Assembly (NCBI RefSeq): GCF_016907755.1
Contig: NZ_JAFBCN010000001.1
Span: forward strand, 1,426,001 to 1,490,000
DNA length: 64,000 bases
Source of the DNA: Cellulosimicrobium cellulans
GTDB taxonomy: Bacteria; Actinomycetota; Actinomycetes; Actinomycetales; Cellulomonadaceae
Direction: 5' to 3'
Below, one piece after another: positions 50,956 through 60,252 of the stretch (the first letter of the stretch is position 1; every line of letters starts with the position of its first letter). The translations under genes and the position numbers were made by a program. Under the pieces are notes generated by a model. That model was not told where the DNA came from. It worked only from the letters and a program-made list of their open reading frames with translations, and did not search any database.

Positions 50956-51885
50956 TCAGGCGGGGAGCCGGTAGAGGTCGTCGACCTGCTCCACGAGCCC
51001 GTCCTCGACGAGGCTCGCGACGCAGCGGTCGAGCTGCGCGGCGTCGTGCCACACGTCGGCCACGACGCCGCGCGGCACCGGTCCCGGCGCGTCGCGCAGC
51101 ACGGCCATGACCCGGCCTCGCACCTGGCGGTCGGTGCCCGCCCAGGCCTGCGTCCGCCGTCGGGCCGCGTGCTCGTCCCCGGGCCGCCCCGCGGCGCGCC
51201 ACGCGCACGCGTCGCGGACGGGACAGACGCCGCAGCGCGGCGTCCGGGCCGTGCACACGAGCGCGCCGAGCTCCATCGAGGCGGCGGCCCAGAGCACCGC
51301 GTCCGCGTCGTCCGCCGGGGCGAGGGCGGCCGCCGTCGCGCGCTCGGCGGCCGTGTACGACGGCGCGGGCAGCGCGTTCCCCCCGACCGCGCGGGCGAGG
51401 ACGCGGCGCACGTTCGTGTCGACGACGACCGCGCGGCGACCGTGCGCGAAGGCGGTGACCGCCGCGGCGGTGTACTCGCCGACGCCCGGCAGGGCGCGCA
51501 GCGCCTCCTCGCCGACCGGCACCTCGCCGCCGTGCCGCTCGACGATCGCGCGGGCACACTCCTGCAGGCGCAGCGCGCGCCGGGGATAGCCGAGCCGGCC
51601 CCACGCGCGGAGCACGTCCGAGGTGGGCGCCGCCGCCAGGTCCGCGGGCTCCGGCCAGCGCTCCATCCACGCGCGCCACGCGGGCTCGACCCGGACCACG
51701 GGCGTCTGCTGGAGCATGACCTCGCTCACGAGGACGCCCCACGCGGTGCGGTCCGCGGCGCGCCAGGGCAGGGCGCGCGCGGTCGCGCCGAACCAGCGCC
51801 CGACGGCGTCGCGCAGGTCGGCGTGCGGGTCCGGCCCCGGCGCGGTGACGGGCGGTCGGGCCGGGCGCGTGGCCGGGGCGGTCAT
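50956..51885 (-). CDS. mutY: A/G-specific adenine glycosylase
   Basis: A 309-residue base-excision repair enzyme removing adenine mispaired with 8-oxoguanine. Catalytic Glu in SEVMLQQTPVVRV, helix-hairpin-helix LPGVGEYTAAAVTAFAHG, catalytic Asp in VVVDTNVRRVLA, and the 4Fe-4S cluster cysteines in CTARTPRCGVCPVRDAC (Cx6Cx2Cx5C, lead Cys included). The C-terminal NUDIX-like domain of E. coli MutY is absent, common in actinobacteria. ATG 51885 is used; the upstream frame to 52020 is low complexity. Confidence 0.95.
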   Translation of the reverse strand: MTAPATRPARPPVTAPGPDPHADLRDAVGRWFGATARALPWRAADRTAWGVLVSEVMLQQTPVVRVEPAWRAWMERWPEPADLAAAPTSDVLRAWGRLGYPRRALRLQECARAIVERHGGEVPVGEEALRALPGVGEYTAAAVTAFAHGRRAVVVDTNVRRVLARAVGGNALPAPSYTAAERATAAALAPADDADAVLWAAASMELGALVCTARTPRCGVCPVRDACAWRAAGRPGDEHAARRRTQAWAGTDRQVRGRVMAVLRDAPGPVPRGVVADVWHDAAQLDRCVASLVEDGLVEQVDDLYRLPA

Positions 51886-52069
51886 GACAGCGGTCGTCCC
51901 TCTCGGTCGTCGGTGGGCTCGTGACGCCGGGCCGGCCGGTGGTGGGCGCGGACGCGTCGGGGAGGACCCATTCTGCCCCGACCTGGGCGGTCGTCGGCGC
52001 GGCAGCACCGGGCCGGGCACCGGTCGCCGCTACCGTGATCACGACCAGCACCTGCACGACGGAGGACCC

Positions 52070-52879
52070 GTGAGCACGCCGCGGACCGACCGCGCCCCGA
52101 GGCCGGGCGCCAGCCCCCGCAGCGGGCCGGGCGACCGGCCCACGCGCGGGGCCCTGCTCCGACGCCGCCTCGTCGCGCTCGCGCTGCTCGTCGGCCTCGT
52201 GGTCGGGCTCGTCCTGCTCGGGCAGGTCGTCGTGCGAGCGGTCCAGCCGCTGCTCGCCGGCGACGAGACGGCGCAGGAGGGCAAGTCCGCGCCGCCCACC
52301 CCGGAGGCCGCCGGCGCGCCCCAGGACTGCACGGCCGCGTCCCTCGAGCTCGGCCTGGCGGCGAGCGCGGCGGAGTACGAGCCCGGCCGTGCCGTCCAGC
52401 TCACCGTGACGCTCCGTCAGTCGAGCGGCCGGCCCTGCCTCGTCGACGGCTCCGACGCCGGGCGCCAGGTGCTCGTCTACTCCGGCGAGGAGCTCGTCTG
52501 GTCGTCGGCCGACTGCGGCACCACGGAGCGGCTGCTGCTCATGAGCACCGGTGACGAGGACCCCTCGAAGCTCGTGCGCTGGGACCGGCACCGCTCGGCC
52601 GAGGGCTGCGCGCCGGACCAGCCCGAGGTCGGGCCGGGCACGTACACCGCGGTCCTGAGCATCGCGGGCGTCGACGGTGCGACGAGCGAGCCCGTGACGT
52701 TCACCCTGCTCGAGCCGCCCCCGCCGACGCCGGACCCGGCGGACGCCACCACGCCGCCCGCCGACGGGACCGTCCCGCCCGCCGACGGGACCGTCCCGCC
52801 CGCCGACGGGACCGCCCCGCCCGCGGACGGGACCGCCCCGCCCGCGGACGGGACGCCGCCGCCCGCCGACGGCGCCTGA
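52070..52879 (+). CDS. Membrane-anchored protein with Pro-rich repeat tail
   Basis: A 269-residue protein of unknown function. One N-terminal membrane anchor (about residues 30-53: LVALALLVGLVVGLVLLGQVV) is followed by an extracytoplasmic beta domain of about 140 residues with paired cysteines (PQDCTAAS, RPCLVDG, SADCGTTE, EGCAPDQ), and a C-terminal tail of six PPADGT-type repeats. The globular part (YEPGRAVQLTVTLRQSS) looks like an Ig-like/BsuPI-like domain. GTG 52070 follows GGAGGA. It is divergent from mutY. Confidence 0.8.
   Translation: MSTPRTDRAPRPGASPRSGPGDRPTRGALLRRRLVALALLVGLVVGLVLLGQVVVRAVQPLLAGDETAQEGKSAPPTPEAAGAPQDCTAASLELGLAASAAEYEPGRAVQLTVTLRQSSGRPCLVDGSDAGRQVLVYSGEELVWSSADCGTTERLLLMSTGDEDPSKLVRWDRHRSAEGCAPDQPEVGPGTYTAVLSIAGVDGATSEPVTFTLLEPPPPTPDPADATTPPADGTVPPADGTVPPADGTAPPADGTAPPADGTPPPADGA
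52754..52876 (+). repeat. 21-bp tandem repeat encoding PPADGT units
   Basis: Six in-frame copies of a seven-residue unit (PPADGTV/A/P; last copy six residues) at the C-terminus of the membrane-anchored protein. This is likely a wall-spanning stalk and a copy-number-variable locus. Confidence 0.9.
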
Positions 52880-53190
52880 CCGTCCGTCGCGGTCTCCCGG
52901 CCACGGCTCCGGGCTGCGGGGTCGCCGCGCGCCGCGTCCGTGCCCTGGCCGGGCGCTGCGGTCGGGCGCCGAGCGTGACCCCGCACCCCCCTCTCGTCGA
53001 GGGGCACGTCCTGCCGCTCCGCGTGCCGCGTGAAGGAAAGCGATGGACAGCGCCTTTCGGTAGCGCCATGGCTACGAAATCGTCCGTGGGCGTGAGATTG
53101 CGTCGCACCTCGCGGGAACGGTGTCATTGCAACGAGAAGGCGTTGCTCGAGGCGTCGCGGGAGGGCCGTGGAGCGGAGCAAAGTCGAGAC

Positions 53191-53204
53191 CGAAAACCAT
53201 TGCG
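53191..53204. promoter_or_regulatory. Weak LacI-like operator
   Basis: CGAAAACCATTGCG preserves the GACCGAAAAC left half seen at 45407-45415, but its right half is poor. Confidence 0.3.
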
Positions 53205-53398
53205 GTCGACCTCTCGTGGCTGGTTGACTGGCTCGCGTCTGGCGACCTCACCGCGGAGGGTGCCCGGGGCTCACGGCCCCGGGTGCGAGAGCTCCGGGGT
53301 GCGGCGCGAGCCGGCACGACGATCAGGGTCCCGCGTCCCGCAGCGGGGCGGGCGGACGAGGCAGTCCGCCCGTGCGAGGCGAGGCCCGTCGTCGTCCC

Positions 53399-53411
53399 GA
53401 AACCTGTTTTC
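53399..53411. promoter_or_regulatory. LacI-type operator upstream of secreted glycosidase
   Basis: GAAACCTGTTTTC, palindromic apart from one pair and the centre, similar to the operators at 45274 and 45409. It lies 27 bases before the gene start. Confidence 0.5.
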
Positions 53412-53437
53412 CGGTTCCCGATGGAGAGGACTTGGTG

Positions 53438-56400
53438 ATGTCGGGGAGAGCGTTGAGAAGGGTCGTCGCGTCGGCGATGACAGGTGCGATGGCCGTGACC
53501 GGCGTCGCGCTGGCACCGGGGGCGCAGGCCGACGTGGTGCCGGGCAACGAGAGCGACATCGGTGTGTACACCGACGGCACGACCGACTCGATGGACATCG
53601 GTGACCCGGTCTACTCGAACCTGGACCAGGTCGCCGCGGCGCTGGAGCCCGGGGTCCCGTGGACCGCGGGCTCGATGCACGGGTCGATCTTCGAGAAGGA
53701 CCGCGCGGCGGGCGGCACGGACTACTACCTGGACCGCGTGCTCGGGGTGAGCGGGACGTCGGGCAACAACGTGCTGCAGACGCGCGGCCGCTCGCTGTAC
53801 CTGCGGGGCAACAGCAACTGGGCGGTCATGGGCTTCGCGGGCTCCGCGTTCGCGGGCGGGCCCAACAACCTCGGCAACCTCTACACCGTGACCGTCCCGG
53901 GCCAGACGATCACCGAGGTCGGGGCGCAGCGCTTCAACGCGCCGAGCCACGCGAAGGCGCGCTACACGGTCGGGACGACGGGCGTGACGGCCGACCTCAA
54001 GAAGCTCATCACGTACGACAACGTGGCGCTCTCGGCGATCACGTTCACCAACCCCGGCGCGAGCGACGTGACGTTCACGGTCCGCGCGGCGTCGCCGCTG
54101 GCGACCACGTCGACGGACGCGGCCGACGAGCTCACCGGGACGCGGACCCTGACGAGCGGCGCGAACAACGGGCTCGTCGACACCCCGTGGTCCGACGTCA
54201 CGGTCGGTCTCAAGGCGCCCGGGTTCGAGCGCGTGGGCACCAACCTCGACCGCGAGGTGACCGTCCCGGCGGGCGGGTCGGTCGACCTGTCCGTCCTCGG
54301 CGTGCTGTCCAGCGACACGCTCCCCGAGTCGGTCGAGAGCTTCCACGAGTACGCCGCGCTGTCGCCCGCGGACGCGTTCCGCACCGGCGTGACGGAGTTC
54401 AACCGGCAGTGGGCGCAGGACATCCCGTACCTCGACGTGCCCGACGCCGCGATCGAGAAGGCGATCGTGTACCGCTGGTGGGGCGAGCGGTACAACAGCC
54501 TCGACGCGAACGAGCCGGGCTACGTCTACCAGTACCCGACGACGATCGAGGGCGTGAACCTCTACCAGAACTCGGTGGCGCTCACGCAGCCCATGCACCT
54601 GCAGGACACCAAGTGGATCCGCAACCCGTACCTCGGGTACGGCCAGATCCTCAACATCGGTGAGCTGTCCGGCTCGTCGGCGTTCCTCGACAGCCCGGGC
54701 CACACGAGCTGGAACAACCACTACTCGCAGTACCTCGGCACCGCGGGCCTCGAGGCGTACAACGTGCACGGCGGCGGTCCGGCGGTCGCCGAGCGCTTCG
54801 CGACGTACTTCGAGGGCGACGGCGTCGGCCAGCTCGAGCACTACGACGGCAACGACGACAAGCTCATCGCCTACGACACCAACTACATGCCCGGCAACGA
54901 CGCCGACGCGATCAGCTTCGGCTACCCCAAGGTGAACGCCGGGGCGCCGGGCGCGCGGACGATCGAGCGGCCCGAGTCCGCGTACGTGTGGGGCGCGTTC
55001 GACGCCGCCCGCCAGCTCTACGCGATGGCGGGGGCCGACCCGGCGAAGGTCGCCGAGATGGGGACCGCGGCCGACGAGATCCGGGACGCGATCCTCGGCC
55101 GGCTGTGGAGCGACGAGACGCGCATGTTCCTCTCGGGCACGTCGCACGGCGCGACGTCGGGCGGGAGCCAGAACCCGCTCAGCGAGGCCGAGCGCGACCT
55201 CATCCCGGCGAAGGAGTCGAACCTCTACGACGTCTACGCCGAGAACCTCATCCCGTTCGAGGACGCCGACCAGTACGTCGACGGCTTCCGCTTCCTGCGG
55301 TACGGCGACAACTTCCCGATCTTCCCGTTCTACACGGCCAACCAGTACGACCGGGCGAAGTTCGGGATCGGCGGCTCGAACAACTTCTCCAACATCAACT
55401 TCACGGTCCAGTACCGCGGCGTGCGGTCCGCGCTGCGGCACTACGACCCCGACCACACGTACGTCACGCCCGAGTACGCCGCGAAGCTCCTCGACTGGAT
55501 GGCGTGGAGCATCTACCCGAACGGCAACGCGCTGGTCCCGAACCAGGCCGAGTACTACTCGAACTGGAACGCGAGCACGCAGACGTTCAACCGCAACAAC
55601 CCGAACCACGTGATGCTCGGCAACATGAACTACATCTACGTCGAGGACATGGGCGGCATCCAGCCGCGGTCCGACGACAAGATCGAGCTCTGGCCGATCG
55701 ACCTCGGGTACGACCACTTCATGGTCAACAACCTGCGGTACCACGGCAAGGACGTCACGATCGTCTGGGACGAGGACGGCTCGCACTACGGCCTCGGCGA
55801 GGGCTACAGCCTGTTCATCGACGGCGAGCGCAAGGCCGCGGCCGACGCGCTCGGCCGGTTCGTCTACGACCCGGCGGCCAACGAGGTCGTCGAGTCCGAC
55901 GAGGGCCTCGCGGTCGAGGTCGTCGACGACCAGGGTGCCGACCTGCCGACCGCGGTGGACACCCCGATCGAGGACGAGCGCGTCGTGTCCTATCTCAAGA
56001 CCGCGGGCATCGACCTCACCGAGGACGCGGGCAACCTCGCGCGCGGGGCGGAGCTCTCGTCGTCGGCCACCCAGCAGGGCGCGCGACCGACGACGTGGCG
56101 CCAGTTCCACACGCCGGGCTGGAGCACGGGCTCGATGAACTACACCCCGGGCGCGATCAAGGAGACCGAGCGTCCCGTGTCGCTCGACGCGGTCACCGAC
56201 GGCACGACCGTCAACGAGCCGTACTGGGGCAACTACGGGACCGAGGGCGACACGGGGTACGTCGAGCTCGACCTCGGCGAGCCCACGACGTTCGACAACG
56301 TCAAGGTCTGGTTCGTCAGCGACCGGCAGGCGGGCGGGTACCGCGAGCCGGTCCGGTACTCGGTCCAGGTGCCCGACGGCTCGGGCGGCTGGACCTCGGT

Positions 56401-58144
56401 GCCGGACGCGTTCAAGGCGCCGAAGATCCCCGGCCCCAAGTTCAACGAGGCGCTCTTCGAGGCCGTGACGACGACCGACAAGGTCCGCGTCGCGTTCACG
56501 AACACGCCGAGTTACTGGACGGCGATCTCGGAGATCCAGGTCTTCGACTCCGGCCGCGAGGTCCCCGAGGTCGTCAACGACGCGCCGACGGTCACCGTGA
56601 ACGTCGACCGGTCCAAGGACGGCAACCTGTCCACGACGCTCGTCGGCACCGTGACCGACGACGGCATCCCCGACGACGGCACCCTCACCTCGGGGTGGAC
56701 GACCGTCGCGGCACCCGACGGCGCGAGCGTCATCTTCGGCGACGCCGACGCCCTGACCACGACGGTGACGGGCACGGTGGCGGGGGAGTACACGTTCCGC
56801 CTCACCGCGTCCGACGGCGAGCTCACGACCGAGCGCGACGTCCAGGTCGAGCTCACCGAGAAGGCGACCTCCGCCGAGTTCGGCGCGCTCGCCACGATCG
56901 CGACGAGCGGGTCGGCGTCGTGGGAGAACCCGCTGCGCGTCAACGAGTCCTCGACGCCCGCGAGCTCGAACCCGGGCGCGGGCAACGGCTGGGGCACGTG
57001 GGGGCAGCCCGCGAACGGGACGAGCCCGCAGACCGCGGCGTGGATCCGGTACGCGTGGGAGTCGCCGGTGCTCCTCGCGTCGACCGACCTCTACTGGTAC
57101 GACGACAACGGCGGGACGCGCATGCCGCGCGCGGACACGTACACGGTCGAGCACTCGCAGAACGGCACCGACTGGACGCCGGTCACCCTGACCGACGGCT
57201 CGACGTACGCGGGCGCGCTCCAGCGCAACGCGTACAACCACCTGGAGTTCGAGCCCGTCGAGGCGAGCTACCTGCGCGTCCGGATCACCGGCGTGCAGAC
57301 CGGCGGCGCCGGCACCGGCATCCTGCGCTGGCGCGTCAACGGTGACACCGTGGACTCCGTGGCGAGCCCGGTGATCGTCCGGACCGTCACGGGCGAGGTC
57401 CCGACGCTCCCCGCGTCGCTCGACGTCGTCTACTCGAGCGGTCGTCGCGGCGCGGTCGACTTCACCTGGCAGCCGATCACGCCGGCCATGGTGGCGGAGA
57501 CCAACGTCGAGCCGTTCACCGTCTACGGCACGAACACGACCTACGGCCTGATCGCCGAGGCCCAGGTCTACGTGCGGCCGGAGAGCTCGCAGGGCGGCAT
57601 CTCGATCCAGGGCGCCGAGCAGTTCGAGCAGAGCGTCGACGTCGGCGAGCAGCCGTGGCTGCCGACCAAGGTCCTCGTGTCCTACAACGACGGCTCGCGC
57701 GACAACCAGGCGATCGGCGTCGAGTGGGACTACGACGAGTCCGTCGTCCAGACGCCGGGCGTCTACGTGATCCAGGGCGACCTCGTCCTCCCGGACTACG
57801 TGAGCACCGCCGGCACCACCACGACGACGCTCACGCTCACCGTGGGTGAGGGCGTCCCGGCCGGTCCGGCGGTCACCGTCACGGCCGAGACCCGCTGCCT
57901 CGCCGGCAAGGTCTACGTCGCGGTCCGCGCGCTCAACGACGACGACGTCCCCCTCACCGTCCGGCTCGACACGCCGTTCGGCACCAAGACGTTCAACGGC
58001 GTCGAGCCCGGCAAGAACGCCTACCAGTCGTTCGCGTCGCGCACGACGTCGGTCGAGGCCGGCGCGGCCACGGTGGTCGCCACCGACGCCGAGGGGAGGT
58101 CGACGACGGTCACCGCGCACTACGACGCCGCCACCTGCGGCTGA
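53438..58144 (+). CDS. Secreted multidomain glycosidase, MGH1-like/possibly GH121 beta-L-arabinobiosidase
   Basis: A 1568-residue secreted enzyme. Signal peptide 1-31 (cleavage after AQA); N-terminal beta region to about 320; an (alpha/alpha)6-barrel catalytic region about 330-800 (IVYRWWGERYN; TTIEGVNLYQNSV with Glu371; SAYVWGAFDAARQLYAM; DYGDNF-like RYGDNFPIFPFY). Then come discoidin-like modules at about 865-1040 and 1145-1310, a PKD/cadherin-like module between them, two Big_4-type modules (GEVPTLPASLDVVYSSG; QPWLPTKVLVSYNDGSRD) and a C-terminal beta domain. By synteny with a GH127 transporter operon it may be the extracellular beta-L-arabinobiosidase; the family call is not certain. No sortase motif. 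Confidence 0.78.
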   Translation: MSGRALRRVVASAMTGAMAVTGVALAPGAQADVVPGNESDIGVYTDGTTDSMDIGDPVYSNLDQVAAALEPGVPWTAGSMHGSIFEKDRAAGGTDYYLDRVLGVSGTSGNNVLQTRGRSLYLRGNSNWAVMGFAGSAFAGGPNNLGNLYTVTVPGQTITEVGAQRFNAPSHAKARYTVGTTGVTADLKKLITYDNVALSAITFTNPGASDVTFTVRAASPLATTSTDAADELTGTRTLTSGANNGLVDTPWSDVTVGLKAPGFERVGTNLDREVTVPAGGSVDLSVLGVLSSDTLPESVESFHEYAALSPADAFRTGVTEFNRQWAQDIPYLDVPDAAIEKAIVYRWWGERYNSLDANEPGYVYQYPTTIEGVNLYQNSVALTQPMHLQDTKWIRNPYLGYGQILNIGELSGSSAFLDSPGHTSWNNHYSQYLGTAGLEAYNVHGGGPAVAERFATYFEGDGVGQLEHYDGNDDKLIAYDTNYMPGNDADAISFGYPKVNAGAPGARTIERPESAYVWGAFDAARQLYAMAGADPAKVAEMGTAADEIRDAILGRLWSDETRMFLSGTSHGATSGGSQNPLSEAERDLIPAKESNLYDVYAENLIPFEDADQYVDGFRFLRYGDNFPIFPFYTANQYDRAKFGIGGSNNFSNINFTVQYRGVRSALRHYDPDHTYVTPEYAAKLLDWMAWSIYPNGNALVPNQAEYYSNWNASTQTFNRNNPNHVMLGNMNYIYVEDMGGIQPRSDDKIELWPIDLGYDHFMVNNLRYHGKDVTIVWDEDGSHYGLGEGYSLFIDGERKAAADALGRFVYDPAANEVVESDEGLAVEVVDDQGADLPTAVDTPIEDERVVSYLKTAGIDLTEDAGNLARGAELSSSATQQGARPTTWRQFHTPGWSTGSMNYTPGAIKETERPVSLDAVTDGTTVNEPYWGNYGTEGDTGYVELDLGEPTTFDNVKVWFVSDRQAGGYREPVRYSVQVPDGSGGWTSVPDAFKAPKIPGPKFNEALFEAVTTTDKVRVAFTNTPSYWTAISEIQVFDSGREVPEVVNDAPTVTVNVDRSKDGNLSTTLVGTVTDDGIPDDGTLTSGWTTVAAPDGASVIFGDADALTTTVTGTVAGEYTFRLTASDGELTTERDVQVELTEKATSAEFGALATIATSGSASWENPLRVNESSTPASSNPGAGNGWGTWGQPANGTSPQTAAWIRYAWESPVLLASTDLYWYDDNGGTRMPRADTYTVEHSQNGTDWTPVTLTDGSTYAGALQRNAYNHLEFEPVEASYLRVRITGVQTGGAGTGILRWRVNGDTVDSVASPVIVRTVTGEVPTLPASLDVVYSSGRRGAVDFTWQPITPAMVAETNVEPFTVYGTNTTYGLIAEAQVYVRPESSQGGISIQGAEQFEQSVDVGEQPWLPTKVLVSYNDGSRDNQAIGVEWDYDESVVQTPGVYVIQGDLVLPDYVSTAGTTTTTLTLTVGEGVPAGPAVTVTAETRCLAGKVYVAVRALNDDDVPLTVRLDTPFGTKTFNGVEPGKNAYQSFASRTTSVEAGAATVVATDAEGRSTTVTAHYDAATCG

Positions 58145-58168
58145 CCCGCACCCCGCGCGTCGCACCAC

Positions 58169-58206
58169 GTCTCGCCCCGGTCCGTCCCCGCGGACCGGGG
58201 CGAGAC
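58169..58206 (+). terminator. Terminator of the large glycosidase gene
   Basis: A perfect 16-bp inverted repeat (58169-58184 with 58191-58206, six-base loop) 25 bases after the stop. Confidence 0.88.
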
Positions 58207-58267
58207 CCGTCTGCGCGAGGGCGGGCCCTGGCCCCGCGAGGGAGAACCTTGGCCGGGCGGGAGCGTG

Positions 58268-58990
58268 TCAGCGGCGGGCCAGGGCCCAACGGAAGGCGTT
58301 GCGCAGGAGGTAGGAGCCGTCGGGGCGGCGGAAGGGGCGGGCCGCGGCGAGGACGTCCGGGCGGAGCTCGGCGCGCAGGTCGTCCGACTCGCCGAACATG
58401 ATCGCGGCGACGACCTCGTCCGCGTCCGCGAGCGCCATCGGCGCGTCCGCCACCCCCTCCGTGACGACCGTGAAGCCGTGCTCGGTGAGGAGCGCGCCGA
58501 GGTGGCCCTCGTCGCGGCTCTCGTCGCTCGGCTCGTGGTCCTCGCCGGCGACGGCCCGCTCGAGGACGGTGAGGTCGTTGCGGTCGTCCTCGGCCCAGGT
58601 CGCGACGGCGACCAGGTCGCCGACGCGCCGGCACTCGCTCAGCGTCTTGGCGACGTCCGTGAACGCGAGGGCGTTGACGAGCGTGACGAGGTCGAACGCG
58701 TCGTCGGGCCAGGGGAGGCGCTCGGCCTGGGCGACGCGCAGGTCGGCGGCGGGGCTGTGCCGCCGCGCGACGTCGATCATCCCGGCGGCGGCGTCGCAGC
58801 CCGCCGCGTCCGCGCCGCGGGCGAGGGCCAGGGCGACGAGCTCGCCCGTGCCGCACCCGACGTCGAGCACGCGCGAACCGGGTCCGACGCCCGCGGCGTC
58901 GAGGACCGCCTGCTGGGCCGGGGCCGCGGCGGGTGCCCACCAGCGCGCCCAGGCGTCGGCCAGTGCCGACCACTCGTCGACGTGGTCCAC
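58268..58990 (-). CDS. Class I SAM-dependent methyltransferase
   Basis: A 240-residue UbiE/Methyltransf_11-type enzyme. Motif I is VLDVGCGTGELVALAL, followed by the acidic residue in GCDAAAGMIDVAR; motif II-like region DAFDLVTLVNALAF. Substrate unknown. It sits 43 bases downstream of disA in the same direction and may be co-transcribed with it. Confidence 0.87.
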   Translation of the reverse strand: MDHVDEWSALADAWARWWAPAAAPAQQAVLDAAGVGPGSRVLDVGCGTGELVALALARGADAAGCDAAAGMIDVARRHSPAADLRVAQAERLPWPDDAFDLVTLVNALAFTDVAKTLSECRRVGDLVAVATWAEDDRNDLTVLERAVAGEDHEPSDESRDEGHLGALLTEHGFTVVTEGVADAPMALADADEVVAAIMFGESDDLRAELRPDVLAAARPFRRPDGSYLLRNAFRWALARR

Positions 58991-59033
58991 GGTCCCCCTC
59001 CGTGCGGGCTCGTCGGTCGGACGGTCAGGTGGG

Positions 59034-60119
59034 TCAGACGTAGCGTTCGAGGATGCTCGACTCCGCGAGCCGCGACAGTCCCTCGCGCACGGCGCGGGCG
59101 CGCTGCTCGCCCACGCCGTCGACCGTCATGAGGTCGTCGATGCTCGCGGCGAGCAGCTTCTGCAGACCGCCGAAGTGCGCGACGAGCCGGTCGATGATCG
59201 TGGCGGGCAGGCGCGGCACCTTCGACAGGAGGCGGTACCCGTGCGGCGCGACGGCCGCGTCGAGCGCGTCGCCGCCGCCGGGGAGGTCGAGCACGCGGCC
59301 GATCTGGCCGAGGTCGAGCAGCTGGGTCGAGTCGAGGCCGCCGAGCGACTTCTGGACCTCGGCGAGCGAGCGGTCCTTGCGGCCGAGGTCGACGTAGTCG
59401 CGGATGACGAACTCGCGGTCCGAGCCGATGCCGCCGATGAGCTCGTCGAGCTGGAGCGCGAGGAGGCGGCCGTCGGTGCCGAGCTCGATGACGTACCCGG
59501 CGATCTCCTCGGAGATGCGGGCGACCATCTCGAGGCGCTGCACGACCGCGCACACGTCACGGACGGTGACGAGGTCCTCGATCTCGAGCGCGGAGAGCGT
59601 GCCGGACACCTCGTCGAGGCGGGCGCGGTAGCGCTCGAGCGTGGCGAGCGCCTGGTTGGCGCGCGACAGGATCGTGTCGGAGTCCTCGAGCACGTGGCGC
59701 TGGCCGCCGACGTACAGGGCGACGATCCGCATGGACTGGCTCACGGAGATGACGGGGAACCCGCTCTGCTTGGCGACGCGCTCCGCCGTACGGTGCCGCG
59801 TCCCGGACTCGGTCGTCTCGATGGTCGGGTCCGGCAGGAGCTGCACGGCCGCGCGCAGGATGCGGTTGGCGTCGCGGTCGAGCACGACGGCACCGTCCAT
59901 CTTGGACAGCTCGCGCAGCCGCGTCGCGGAGAAGCCGACGTCGAGGACGAACCCGCCCGAGCACATCTCCTCGACGACCTTGTCCAGACCGAGCACGATG
60001 AGCGCGCCCGTCCGGCCACGAAGGATGCGTTCGAGACCGTCACGGAGCTCCGTCCCGGGTGCCACGGCGGCAAGGGTCTCCCGGAGCATCTCGTCGGGGT
60101 GCGCGGGGGAGTTGGCCAC
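59034..60119 (-). CDS. disA: DNA integrity scanning diadenylate cyclase
   Basis: A 361-residue protein that makes c-di-AMP and scans DNA for branched structures. DAC domain residues 1-145 with the catalytic motifs DGA ([10 protein letters not shown]) and RHR ([11 protein letters not shown]); middle helical linker; C-terminal helix-hairpin-helix DNA-binding domain ([19 protein letters not shown]). It is full length. radA lies upstream in the same orientation, but separated by a DeoR/DUF4406/NUDIX block. Confidence 0.98.
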   Translation of the reverse strand: MANSPAHPDEMLRETLAAVAPGTELRDGLERILRGRTGALIVLGLDKVVEEMCSGGFVLDVGFSATRLRELSKMDGAVVLDRDANRILRAAVQLLPDPTIETTESGTRHRTAERVAKQSGFPVISVSQSMRIVALYVGGQRHVLEDSDTILSRANQALATLERYRARLDEVSGTLSALEIEDLVTVRDVCAVVQRLEMVARISEEIAGYVIELGTDGRLLALQLDELIGGIGSDREFVIRDYVDLGRKDRSLAEVQKSLGGLDSTQLLDLGQIGRVLDLPGGGDALDAAVAPHGYRLLSKVPRLPATIIDRLVAHFGGLQKLLAASIDDLMTVDGVGEQRARAVREGLSRLAESSILERYV

Positions 60120-60252
60120 GGAGGAATCCTACGCTGTGAGCCCTTTCCCACCCCCGGAGACCCGCGGCAGCGGGCCACAATCGGGTCACGATCCGATCTC
60201 GACGCGGCGCGGGCGATCTTCCCCGCGCCGTCCGGGGATCACCGGGGGAGCG

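Larger units (their letters stand above)
52880..53437. other. 558-base upstream region of the large glycosidase gene
   Basis: No gene is supported here. Two LacI-like sites are present (53191-53204 weak; 53399-53411 better), plus a small inverted repeat GTAGC/GCTAC at 53060-53075. The long leader suggests a complex promoter. An ORF starting at 52975 has no Shine-Dalgarno or recognisable domain and overlaps the gene start. Confidence 0.5.

Noticed and set aside
53060-53075. GTAGC-N6-GCTAC repeat as an operator
   Set aside because: Short and unsupported by a second copy; mentioned only as part of the intergenic region.
52975-53604. ORF in the leader of the large glycosidase gene
   Set aside because: No ribosome site or recognisable domain, and it runs out of frame into the signal-peptide region of the real gene.
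53072-58168. A 1698-codon antisense open frame opposite the large glycosidase
   Set aside because: Composition is Arg/Val/Asp shadow typical of high-GC third-position bias; the sense frame has a signal peptide and recognisable domains.
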